Assembly (NCBI GenBank): GCA_016212965.1
Contig: JACRDA010000290.1
Location: 1-45,343, forward strand
Direction: 5' to 3'
DNA: 45,343 nucleotides
Source: Myxococcales bacterium
GTDB taxonomy: Bacteria > Myxococcota_A > Polyangia > Polyangiales > Polyangiaceae
Positions 8,489 through 16,207 of the stretch are shown piece by piece (position 1 is the first letter of the stretch; the number at the start of each line of letters is the position of its first letter). The translations under genes and the position numbers were made by a program. The notes under the pieces were generated by a model, which saw only the letters and a list, made by a program, of their open reading frames with translations, was not told the origin of the DNA and ran no database searches.

Positions 8489-9685
8489 GTGAAGAAGCTC
8501 TACCTCACCAAGTACGCCCAGAGCTCGTTCGGCAAGCTCGGCAACTACCCCATCGAGCACATGCTGCGCGACGCCGGTAGCAAGGACCTGGAGGACGTCG
8601 ACCGGACGAAGGTCGAGCACGTCGCGGTCGCCGGGCTGCTCGCGCCGCTGCTCAGCGACCAGTCCCTCTCCGCGGGCCTCGTCGCGCTCGACCCGGCCTA
8701 CGCGGGCAAGAGCATCAAGGGCGTCGTGAACGCCTGCGACTCGGGCGGGCTCGCGGTCGTCGACTGCGCGACGCAGATCCTCGCCGGCGTGGCGCACGTC
8801 GGCCTCGCCCTCGGCTGCGAGAAGATGCACCCGCTCGAGGGCAAGCTCGACTCGCAGAAGATCGGCCTCGCCCTCGGCACGGCCGCGCACAAGGACGACC
8901 TCTTCCCGCCGTTCACGTTCCCTCACGCCTTCGCGGTCATCATGGATCGCTACCTGAAGACCTACGGCTACAGCGAGGAGGACTTCGCGGCCGTGCCGCC
9001 GCTCTTCTACGCGAACGCCGCGCACAACCCGCTCGCCCACATGTGCAAGACGAAGGAGCCGGTGACGCCGAAGCTCGTGCTCGGCTCGAACCGCCTGTTC
9101 CCGGATCTGCCGCTCAAGCTCTTCGAGTGCTCGCAGATCTCCGACGGCTGGGCGCGCATCCTCGTGTGCGACGACGAGGGCCTCGCCCGCCTCGGCATCC
9201 CGAAGCAGAAGGCGACCGAGCTCGCCGGCTTCGGCGCCGCGGTCGACGGCCTGTCGCTCGCTTCTCGCGGCGACAAGCTCTTGCGACCCGAGGGCGCGCA
9301 GAAGGCGTTCCAGCGCGCGATGAGCATGGCGGGCGCGCGCCCGGCCGACATCTCGCTCCAGGAGGTGCACGACTGCTTCTCCGTCATGGGCCCGCTGTCC
9401 GTCGAGATCACGGGCTTCGCGGACGCCGGGCGCGGCCTGCCGTTCTTCACGGACGGCCACGCGAGCGTCGGGGGCAAGTGCCCCATCAACACGTCCGGTG
9501 GGCTCATCGCCAAGGGTCATCCCATCAGCGCGACCGGCGTCGCGATGGTTGGCTGGATCCACCAGCAACTGCTAGGCAGGGCGCCTGCGCCCGTGCAGGT
9601 GAACAACGCCCGGCTCGGCACGACGCTCAACATCGGCGGCCCCATCTGCTCCACCGTCGTGACGGCGCAGCGGCCCGCGGCCTAG
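8489..9685 (+). CDS. SCPx-type thiolase family protein
   Basis: A 398-residue thiolase of the sterol-carrier-protein-x branch, which acts on acyl-CoA or ketoacyl-CoA substrates. The nucleophile Cys lies in VVNACDSGGLAVV. EVHDCFSVMGPLSVE and GGLIAKGHPISATG carry the His residues typical of the SCPx group. The C-terminal CxGGG motif of FadA-type thiolases is absent and replaced by IGGPICSTVV, as is normal for this branch. The start is GTG at 8489, because GAGGAGG sits six bases upstream; an in-frame GTG at 8471 overlaps that site. It stands alone, so the substrate is unknown. A lipid-transfer or DUF35 partner often accompanies such thiolases, and none is adjacent. Confidence 0.87.
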   Translation: MKKLYLTKYAQSSFGKLGNYPIEHMLRDAGSKDLEDVDRTKVEHVAVAGLLAPLLSDQSLSAGLVALDPAYAGKSIKGVVNACDSGGLAVVDCATQILAGVAHVGLALGCEKMHPLEGKLDSQKIGLALGTAAHKDDLFPPFTFPHAFAVIMDRYLKTYGYSEEDFAAVPPLFYANAAHNPLAHMCKTKEPVTPKLVLGSNRLFPDLPLKLFECSQISDGWARILVCDDEGLARLGIPKQKATELAGFGAAVDGLSLASRGDKLLRPEGAQKAFQRAMSMAGARPADISLQEVHDCFSVMGPLSVEITGFADAGRGLPFFTDGHASVGGKCPINTSGGLIAKGHPISATGVAMVGWIHQQLLGRAPAPVQVNNARLGTTLNIGGPICSTVVTAQRPAA

Positions 9686-9750
9686 CCCCGCCACGTGCAC
9701 CGCGCGCGGAAAGGCAGATCCTTCCGCCCGCTCGCCCGTATCGACGGCCG

Positions 9751-10422
9751 ATGAAGCGCACGCTCTCCTGGATGCTCCTCGGCCTCGCCGCCGCGGGTGG
9801 CTCGGCGGCGTGCGGCTCGCCCGTGGGCCCCGGCGGCGGTGCGAGCGCCGCGAGCCAGCCGGGCGGGCCGCTCGCGCCGCCGAGCGCCGCGTCGAGCGCT
9901 CCCCCGCTAGCGCCGAGCACCGCGACGAGCGCGCCGCCGGGCGCCGCCCCGGAGGCGGATCCCTTCGGACCGCCGCCGTCGACGGGCCTCCGACCGTGCG
10001 CCGTGCTGGGTTACGTCGCACCTGCGGGGGCGAGGCTCGAGCTCGTGACGCGCGTGCAGGGAACGCGGCTCGCCGTCGGGCTCCACAACGTGGGCAGCGC
10101 GCCGGTGTGCGTTTACAGCCACGTCGCCACGCACGAGCTGCAGCACGACTGGCTCTCCGTCGGCTACGTCGACGGCCCGCAGCCAGTGACCGTGCACTTC
10201 ACGGACTCGCGCGACAAGTCGGCCGCCGTGAGCGTCGAGGTCGCGCCCGGTGCGACGAGCTGGGTGAGCTTCGATCTCGCCGCGTGGAAGGCTCGCGCCA
10301 TCCACGGCGGCGGTGCGCTGCCGAAGGGCCGGCTCGACGTCTCGGTCACCTACGACACGTCGCGCGAGACGTGGGTGTGGGCCGGGCGCCTGGCAGCGCA
10401 GGCCGTGATGGACGTGCCCTGA
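9751..10422 (+). CDS. Uncharacterised lipoprotein
   Basis: A 223-residue protein with a clear lipoprotein signal: a KR n-region, then LLGLAAAGGSAAC with a lipidated Cys near residue 21. An Ala/Pro/Ser-rich linker to about residue 75 leads into a compact beta-rich domain with segments GLHNVGSAPVCVYSH and DVSVTYDTSRETWVWAG. The pattern resembles an immunoglobulin-like or intracellular-inhibitor-like beta sandwich, but I cannot assign a family. Two Cys residues in the domain may form a disulfide. It lies 65 bases after the thiolase and could be read from the same transcript. Confidence 0.7.
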   Translation: MKRTLSWMLLGLAAAGGSAACGSPVGPGGGASAASQPGGPLAPPSAASSAPPLAPSTATSAPPGAAPEADPFGPPPSTGLRPCAVLGYVAPAGARLELVTRVQGTRLAVGLHNVGSAPVCVYSHVATHELQHDWLSVGYVDGPQPVTVHFTDSRDKSAAVSVEVAPGATSWVSFDLAAWKARAIHGGGALPKGRLDVSVTYDTSRETWVWAGRLAAQAVMDVP

Positions 10423-10505
10423 CCCGCAGGGCTCCCGCGGTCCGCCGCGCGGGCACCGCGCAGCACGCTTCGCGCGCGGCCCGCTCTGCTAGTACCTTCG
10501 TCGGT

Positions 10506-10958
10506 ATGCAACTGATGCGCCGACTGACGGGGACCACGGCGCTCCAGCAGGATCTGGCTCTCCTCGCGATCCGCCTCTGGTTCGGGCTGATGCTGGCCTT
10601 CGGGCACGGCCTGCCGAAGACGATGGATCTCGCCGGCTTTCTCGAGGCGGTCCGCGAGCATCCGATCGCGATGCCGGAGCTCGCTGCGCCCGCTGCGGCG
10701 CTCGCCGAGCTCATCGGCGGGCTGCTCCTCGCGCTCGGGCTCGTCGCGCGCGTCGCCGCGATTCCGGTGCTCGCCACGATGCTCACGGCCGCCTTCGTCG
10801 TGCACCGCGCCGATCCCTTCGTCGGGAAGATGGAGTTCGCCCTCTGCTACGCCCTCGTGGCGCTCGTCATTCTCGTCGCGGGCGCGGGCCGCTTCAGCCT
10901 CGACCGGCTGATCTTCGGGCGCGGCGCGGCCGCCGAGCGCGACAAGCCGTTGCCGTGA
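10506..10958 (+). CDS. DoxX family membrane protein
   Basis: A 150-residue protein with four predicted membrane helices and the DoxX pattern: LLAIRLWFGLMLAFGHGLPK at the first helix, then LAELIGGLLLALGLVARVAA, and a closing VALVILVAGAGRFSLDRL. DoxX proteins are small inner-membrane proteins linked to quinone chemistry and redox stress; the exact activity here is unknown. The ATG at 10506 is used, with a second in-frame ATG at 10515 as the alternative. It converges with mepA with only 37 bases between stops. Confidence 0.88.
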   Translation: MQLMRRLTGTTALQQDLALLAIRLWFGLMLAFGHGLPKTMDLAGFLEAVREHPIAMPELAAPAAALAELIGGLLLALGLVARVAAIPVLATMLTAAFVVHRADPFVGKMEFALCYALVALVILVAGAGRFSLDRLIFGRGAAAERDKPLP

Positions 10959-10995
10959 TGCCGCCCGCGCCGCAGCGGCTCTGGGCCGAGTGTCC

Positions 10996-11871
10996 TCAGG
11001 GCTTCGCCGCGGCGGCTCGCGCGCGACGCGCGGGGGCCGGGACGTGGGCCGGGCCATCTCCCTTGCGGGTCGAGCGCGGCGCCGGCGCGGCCTGCTTCGG
11101 CACGGCGCGCGGTCGCGCCCCGCGTGCCACCGGCGAGGGCTCGGGCTTGGTCGAGTAGTCGACGCATTGGGCCTGCCCGCGCGGGCAGGCGATGCGCACG
11201 TGGAAGTGGTTGTCGTGCGGCGTCGCGTGCCGCGGCTGGAGCAGGGCGGCCGCGGCGCGCGCCTGCAGGCTCGCCGAGGCGCCGGAGCGCGCGGCGTAGG
11301 CGAGCAGGCGGGTGCGCAGGTGGTCGACCACGAAGATCTGCAGCACGCGCGCCTCGGGGTCGCTGAGCCACGCCTCGACGAGCGCCCAGTTGCGCGCGTC
11401 GTCGAACTCGACCCCGGGCATGCGCAGGGCGCGTCCCGTGGCGTCGATGGTGGCGAAGCGCGGCGCGACGAATGCCTTGCCGCGGCGCTCGAGGTAGAAG
11501 GCGACGTCCGCGTCCCGGCCGCTCTCGTGCGAATTGTGGCCGCCCACCTCGCCGCCGCCGCGCCGCGAGAGGTCCCCGACCGTCAGGACCGACTTGGGGA
11601 AGCGCCGGGCCACCCGGGCGGCGCCGCGCTCGAGCATGCCCACGAGCTCGGGCAGGCCCCACCGGGCCGCGCCGACCACGCGCAGGTGCGCCGCGTGCTC
11701 GAGGCGCCGACCCCCGACGAGGACCCCGTGGTTGGGCGAGCCGACGCTGACGCTCGGGGGCTCGGCCGGTGGGCGCTTCTCGCCCTTCGGGTGGGCGCCC
11801 TCCGCCTGCGCCGCCGCGAGCGACACGGCGGCGGCGCACAGCCAGCGTAGAGCGGTCGGGGCACGCAGCAT
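10996..11871 (-). CDS. mepA: Penicillin-insensitive murein endopeptidase (MepA, peptidase M74)
   Basis: A 291-residue secreted peptidase that cuts D-Ala-mDAP cross-links in peptidoglycan. A signal peptide (LRWLCAAAVSLAAAQAEG) is followed by the zinc-site segments GHNSHESGRDADVAF and PHDNHFHVRI, which match the LAS-type metallopeptidase HxxxxxxD and HxH pattern. The C-terminal 50 residues are Arg/Pro/Ala-rich and basic, an extension beyond the E. coli enzyme that may bind the cell wall. The ATG at 11871 is preferred to the GTG at 11880. It diverges from the 2-oxoacid dehydrogenase gene across about 98 bases. Confidence 0.87.
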   Translation of the reverse strand: MLRAPTALRWLCAAAVSLAAAQAEGAHPKGEKRPPAEPPSVSVGSPNHGVLVGGRRLEHAAHLRVVGAARWGLPELVGMLERGAARVARRFPKSVLTVGDLSRRGGGEVGGHNSHESGRDADVAFYLERRGKAFVAPRFATIDATGRALRMPGVEFDDARNWALVEAWLSDPEARVLQIFVVDHLRTRLLAYAARSGASASLQARAAAALLQPRHATPHDNHFHVRIACPRGQAQCVDYSTKPEPSPVARGARPRAVPKQAAPAPRSTRKGDGPAHVPAPARRARAAAAKP

Positions 11872-11969
11872 CGGACCCACCCTAGGCGGCAGGGGTGCCG
11901 CTGGCCAACCTCTCGGCCGCCGGATTGCTGCCGGCGCCGAGGGGTGGAAGAGTCGGCGCCGAGGTTCGC

Positions 11970-14567
11970 ATGCCGGTCTTCCGTGACGCCGCCGAGCTCT
12001 ACCGGGTCCTCGATCGCCTGCTCACGCGGGTCGCCGCCGATCCCGCGATCGCGGGGCCGCTCCTCGCCGGGCGCTTCGTGCTCCGCTTCCGGTACCGCGA
12101 CCCCGAGGGGGCGGTGACGATCGATCTTCGCGAGGCGCCCATGCGCTGGGAGCTCGGCGAAAGCGCGCTCACGCCCGACCTCGAGCTCATCCAGTCGGGG
12201 GACGTGGCGCACGAGTTCTGGCTCGGGCGCCTGAACGTCGCGCGCGCCGTCGCGCTCCGCCCGGTCGTGGCGCGCGGCCCGATCCAGAAGGCGCTCGTCC
12301 TCTTGCCGGCGGTCAAGCCCGCCTTCCCGATCTACCGCGAGGTGCTGCGCGAGCTCGGGCGCGGCGAGCTCGCGACCGGGCCGGTCGAGCCCGCGTGGCG
12401 GCAGCTGCTGTCCCGGGCCCGCGCGCGGCTGCGCGGGCTGCCGACCCTGCGGGCGCTCGGCGCGCCGCTCGGACGCCGCAGGCGTCGTGCCGTCGACGAC
12501 CGCGCGCTCAACGCGCACTACATTCCCCTGGTCGACGAGGCGCCCGACGCGCGTCCGGCGTTCCGCGCCCGCACGCTTCCCACCGACCCCGACGCCCTCG
12601 GGCTCGCGATGCTCGAGCGCATGCTGCTCATCCGCGCCTTCGAGGAGCGGCTCGGCGTCGCCTGGGCGGCGGGCGACGTGCCGACCGAGGCCATCCACCT
12701 GTCGGTCGGCCAGGAGGGCACGGCGGTCGGCGTGTGCTTCGCCCTACGCGCGGACGACTACATCGCGACGACGCACCGCGGTCACGGCCACATGCTCGCG
12801 AAGGACGCCGACCTCGACGGCATGATGGCCGAGATGCTCGCCAAGGCGAGCGGCCTGTGCGGCGGCAAGGGCGGCTCGATGCACGTGACCGAGGCGGCCG
12901 TCGGGGCGATCGGCGCGAACGGCATCGTCGGCGCGAGCCCCCTCATGGCCGCGGGCGCCGCGCACGCGGCCCTGAACAGGAAGAGCGATCAGGTCGCCGT
13001 CGCCTTCCTCGGCGACGGCGCGACGAACCAGGGCATGTTCCACGAGGCGCTCAACTTCGCGGCCGTGCTGCGACTCCCGGCCGTGTTCGTCGTGGAGAAC
13101 AACCTCTACGGCGAGTTCACGCCGCAGGCGCGCCACATGCGCGTCACGCGCATCGCCGACCGGGCCGCGGCCTACGGCATCGTCGGCGAGACGGTCGACG
13201 GCAACGACGTCGGCGCCGTCCGCGCCGCCACTGAGCGCGCGGCCGCGCGGGCGCGCGCCGGCGAGGGGCCGACGCTGCTCGAGTGCCTCACCTACCGGTG
13301 GCACGGGCACATGGAGGGCGAGGCCGTCCCGTACCGCTCCGAGGACGAGAAGGCCGCCTGGCGCGCGCGCTGTCCCATCCTGCGCCTCGCGACCGAGCTC
13401 GAGGCGCGCGGCGTGTGCGATCGCGCCCGCTACGAGGCGCTCGCCGCGGCGGCGACCGCACGCGTGGACGCGGCCTACGCGCGGGCCGAGGCGGCGCCCG
13501 AGCCCGCGCCCGCCACGCTCACGCGCGACGTGTTCGCCCCCGACGCCCGCGCGCTCTACACCCCGGCGCCCTTGCCACCCGCGACGCGCGAGATCACCTA
13601 CTCGCGCGCCCTCTACGAGGCCCTGTCGGAGGAGCTCGCGCGCGACGAGCGCGTCTACCTGCTCGGCGAGGACGTGACGACCGGCGGTTACTTCGCGGTC
13701 ACCGTCGGGCTCGTGGACCATCACGGTCCGGCGCGCATCGTCGACACGCCCATCAGCGAGTACGCCATCGTGGGCTCGGCCGTCGGCGCCGCGCTGGCCG
13801 GTGCGCGCCCCATCGCCGAGATCCTGTTCTCCGACTTCCTGACGACGTGCATGGACCCGCTCGTCAACCAGGCGGCGAAGCTGCGCTACATGTCGGGCGG
13901 GCAGTACGCCATGCCGCTCGTGGTGCGCACGCCGGGCGGGGCGGGCCTCGGCATGGCGGCGCAGCACTCGCAGAGCCTCGAGGCGTGGCTCACCGGCATC
14001 CCGGGTCTGGTCATCGTCGCGCCCGCCACGCCGAGCGACGCCAAGGGCCTGCTCAAGGCCGCGATCCGCTCCGACAACCCCGTCCTGTTCTTCGAGGACA
14101 AGCTCCTCTACGCGGTGACCGGCCCCGTCCCGGAGGGCGAGTACCTCGTCCCCATCGGCGTGGCGGACGTCAAGCGCCCGGGGCGCGACGTGACGCTCGT
14201 GTCGGTCGGCGCGGCGCTCGGCAAGGCGCTCGACGCCGCCCGCACGCTCGCCGCCGAGGGCGTCGAGGTCGAGGTGGTGGACGTGCGCACGCTCGCGCCG
14301 CTCGATCTCGCCACCATCGTGCGCTCGGTGCGTGCGACGGGCCGGCTCGTCACCCTCGAGGACGCCCCGCTGGTGCACGGTTTCGGCTCCGAGATCGTCG
14401 CGCGGGTGATCGAGGTCGCGTCCGACTCGCTGCGCGTGCCGCCCCGGCGCGTCGGCGCGCTCGCCGTGCCGATCCCCTACAACAGCAAGCTCGAGAACCT
14501 CGTCCTGCCGGACGCCGAGCGCGTGGCCGAGGCCGTGCGGTCGGTCGTGCGCGGCGACCGGGCGTGA
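11970..14567 (+). CDS. SCP2-like domain fused to 2-oxoacid dehydrogenase E1 alpha and beta
   Basis: A single 865-residue chain. Residues 1 to about 140 resemble a sterol-carrier-protein-2 lipid-binding domain (DLELIQSGDVAHEFWLGRLN, ALRPVVARGPIQKAL). Residues about 195-540 are the E1 alpha subunit, with the thiamine-diphosphate motif GDGATNQGMFHEALNF starting at Gly348 and ENNLYGEF. Residues about 545-865 are the E1 beta subunit (YLLGEDVTTGGYF, ISEYAIVGSAVG, DVRTLAPLDL). Such E1 enzymes decarboxylate pyruvate, acetoin or branched-chain 2-oxoacids and pass the acyl group to a lipoyl E2. No E2 or E3 gene is near. The ATG at 11970 has GAGG at 11961-11964; a GTG at 11895 would add 25 residues with little protein character. 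The substrate cannot be told from sequence. Confidence 0.85.
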   Translation: MPVFRDAAELYRVLDRLLTRVAADPAIAGPLLAGRFVLRFRYRDPEGAVTIDLREAPMRWELGESALTPDLELIQSGDVAHEFWLGRLNVARAVALRPVVARGPIQKALVLLPAVKPAFPIYREVLRELGRGELATGPVEPAWRQLLSRARARLRGLPTLRALGAPLGRRRRRAVDDRALNAHYIPLVDEAPDARPAFRARTLPTDPDALGLAMLERMLLIRAFEERLGVAWAAGDVPTEAIHLSVGQEGTAVGVCFALRADDYIATTHRGHGHMLAKDADLDGMMAEMLAKASGLCGGKGGSMHVTEAAVGAIGANGIVGASPLMAAGAAHAALNRKSDQVAVAFLGDGATNQGMFHEALNFAAVLRLPAVFVVENNLYGEFTPQARHMRVTRIADRAAAYGIVGETVDGNDVGAVRAATERAAARARAGEGPTLLECLTYRWHGHMEGEAVPYRSEDEKAAWRARCPILRLATELEARGVCDRARYEALAAAATARVDAAYARAEAAPEPAPATLTRDVFAPDARALYTPAPLPPATREITYSRALYEALSEELARDERVYLLGEDVTTGGYFAVTVGLVDHHGPARIVDTPISEYAIVGSAVGAALAGARPIAEILFSDFLTTCMDPLVNQAAKLRYMSGGQYAMPLVVRTPGGAGLGMAAQHSQSLEAWLTGIPGLVIVAPATPSDAKGLLKAAIRSDNPVLFFEDKLLYAVTGPVPEGEYLVPIGVADVKRPGRDVTLVSVGAALGKALDAARTLAAEGVEVEVVDVRTLAPLDLATIVRSVRATGRLVTLEDAPLVHGFGSEIVARVIEVASDSLRVPPRRVGALAVPIPYNSKLENLVLPDAERVAEAVRSVVRGDRA

Positions 14568-14596
14568 CGGCCGAGCGCCACCACCACCCTCTGCCC

Positions 14597-15238
14597 ATGC
14601 GCGCCGCCCTCGACATCTACCTCCTGCGCCACGGGCTCACCGACGCCAACGCGACCGGCACGATCCAGGGGCACCAGCCGACGCCGCTCAACGCAGAGGG
14701 GCGGCGCCAGGCCGCGCAGCTCGCCGCGCGCTTCGGCCCGGGGGGCATCACGGTCGACGCCCTCGTGTCGAGCGACCTCCGGCGCGCGCGCGAGACCGCC
14801 GAGGTGGTGGCGTCGCGGGCGGGCGTGCCCCTCACCCTCGACGCCGCGTGGCGCGAGCGCGGGCTCGGCTCCTGGGAGGGCCAGCGCGTCGGGGAGCTCG
14901 GCATCTGGCAGGCGGCGACCTCCACCGAGGATCCGCCGGGCGCCGAGACCGCCGCGGCCTTCGCGGCGCGCGTGCGCGCGGCGCTCGCGACCTTGCCCGA
15001 GCGCTTCGAGGCTGCGCGGGCCATCGGCGTCGTCACGCACGGCGGCGCGATCCGCACGCTCCTGCGCATGCTCGCCGCGGCGGAGCTGCCGAGCGAGGGC
15101 CCCGTGCCGCTCGTCGCGATGGTCGCGAACTGCTCGATCCTGCACCTCGTGCTCCACGCGGAGCGCCGCCGCTTCCAGGTCCTCACGGTGAACGACGTCG
15201 CGCACCTCGGCGTCGCGTCCAGCGCGGACGTCGGCTGA
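14597..15238 (+). CDS. Histidine phosphatase family protein (phosphoglycerate mutase-like)
   Basis: A 213-residue member of the histidine phosphatase superfamily. The phosphorylated His lies in LLRHGLTDAN (RHG at residues 11-13), and the second catalytic His in VVTHGGAIRTLL. SSDLRRARETAEVV is the usual phosphate-contact segment. These enzymes include cobalamin-pathway, sugar-phosphate and broad phosphatases, so the substrate is open. A GTG at 14564 overlaps the stop of the preceding gene by four bases and is an alternative start; it would add 11 residues including three His. Close spacing suggests co-transcription with the E1 fusion gene. Confidence 0.85.
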   Translation: MRAALDIYLLRHGLTDANATGTIQGHQPTPLNAEGRRQAAQLAARFGPGGITVDALVSSDLRRARETAEVVASRAGVPLTLDAAWRERGLGSWEGQRVGELGIWQAATSTEDPPGAETAAAFAARVRAALATLPERFEAARAIGVVTHGGAIRTLLRMLAAAELPSEGPVPLVAMVANCSILHLVLHAERRRFQVLTVNDVAHLGVASSADVG

Positions 15239-15288
15239 GCCGCGGGGAGGCGCTTCACACCGAAGCGCAGGCGGGGTATGAAGGCGCC

Positions 15289-16080
15289 ATGAGCGACAGG
15301 CCGCCGAGCCAGAGCGACCGACCGGACCAACCTGCGGGGGCGCCCGCCGCCGCCGCCGAGCCGCCGGCTCCATCCGCCGAGCCGCCGGCCGCCCCCGTCG
15401 CGAGCACGGGCTCCGGCGCGGCCGAGACCGGCGCCGCGGCTGCGGCCAGCGCGGCGCCCGGTGCCGAGACCTCGGACCCCGAGATCCGCATCGCGCGGCT
15501 GTCGGACCCGGGTGTCGAGCTCGATCCGGACGCCCCGAAGCGCCCCGCCGGTCCGCCGGGACCGCCGCCGCCGCGCAAGGCCTCGTCCCCGCCCGCCAAG
15601 GCGAGCTCCGCCATCGAGGCCGCGTTCGTGCAGGCGAACCTCCCGCAGCGCCGCTGGCCGCCCGAGACCGTGGCGGACATCATGACGCGGCAGCTCATCG
15701 CGCTCGGCGAGAACGAGCCGCTCGGCGAGCTCGACAGCGCCATGAAGCGCTTCCGCTTCCGGCACCTGCCCGTGGTCGGCCAGGCCGGCAAGCTCGTGGG
15801 CCTCATCACGCGCAGCGATCTCTTGCGCGCGGCCGTCGGCGCCATGCCCGACGGCACGACGCTCGCCGAGCGGCCGAGCCCGACGACGTCGGCGGGCGTC
15901 ATCATGCGCCGCGACGTGCTCACGGCGCGACTCCACACCCCCATCACGAGCGCCGGGCGCGTGATGGCGCACCAGAAGATCGGGTGCCTGCCCGTCATCC
16001 TCGACGACAACACGCTCGTCGGCATCGTCACCGAGACCGACTTCGTCACGCTCGCGCTCGAGCTGCTCGAGCGCAAGTAG
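15289..16080 (+). CDS. CBS-domain-pair protein with long disordered N-terminus
   Basis: A 263-residue protein. Residues 1-105 are Ala/Pro/Ser-rich and probably disordered. Two CBS domains follow (about 125-185 and 200-263): VADIMTRQLIALGENEPLGE, FRHLPVVGQAGKLVGLITR, then VIMRRDVLTARLHTPITSAG and GCLPVILDDNTLVGIVTE. CBS pairs bind adenine nucleotides such as AMP, ATP or c-di-AMP and sense energy state. No catalytic domain is attached, so it probably regulates a partner. The P-type ATPase gene starts 127 bases later on the same strand and is one possible partner by position only. No signal peptide. Confidence 0.87.
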   Translation: MSDRPPSQSDRPDQPAGAPAAAAEPPAPSAEPPAAPVASTGSGAAETGAAAAASAAPGAETSDPEIRIARLSDPGVELDPDAPKRPAGPPGPPPPRKASSPPAKASSAIEAAFVQANLPQRRWPPETVADIMTRQLIALGENEPLGELDSAMKRFRFRHLPVVGQAGKLVGLITRSDLLRAAVGAMPDGTTLAERPSPTTSAGVIMRRDVLTARLHTPITSAGRVMAHQKIGCLPVILDDNTLVGIVTETDFVTLALELLERK

Positions 16081-16207
16081 GGCCGCGCCGCGCCGCGCCT
16101 TCGGCCTTGCCGGCCGGTCGACGGCGCGCATGTGGCCCTCGACGCGCTGGGCCATGCAGCCCAGGCCGCCGTTGGGCTCGTGCGGCGCGGGCCGTCTCGA
16201 GGCATCC

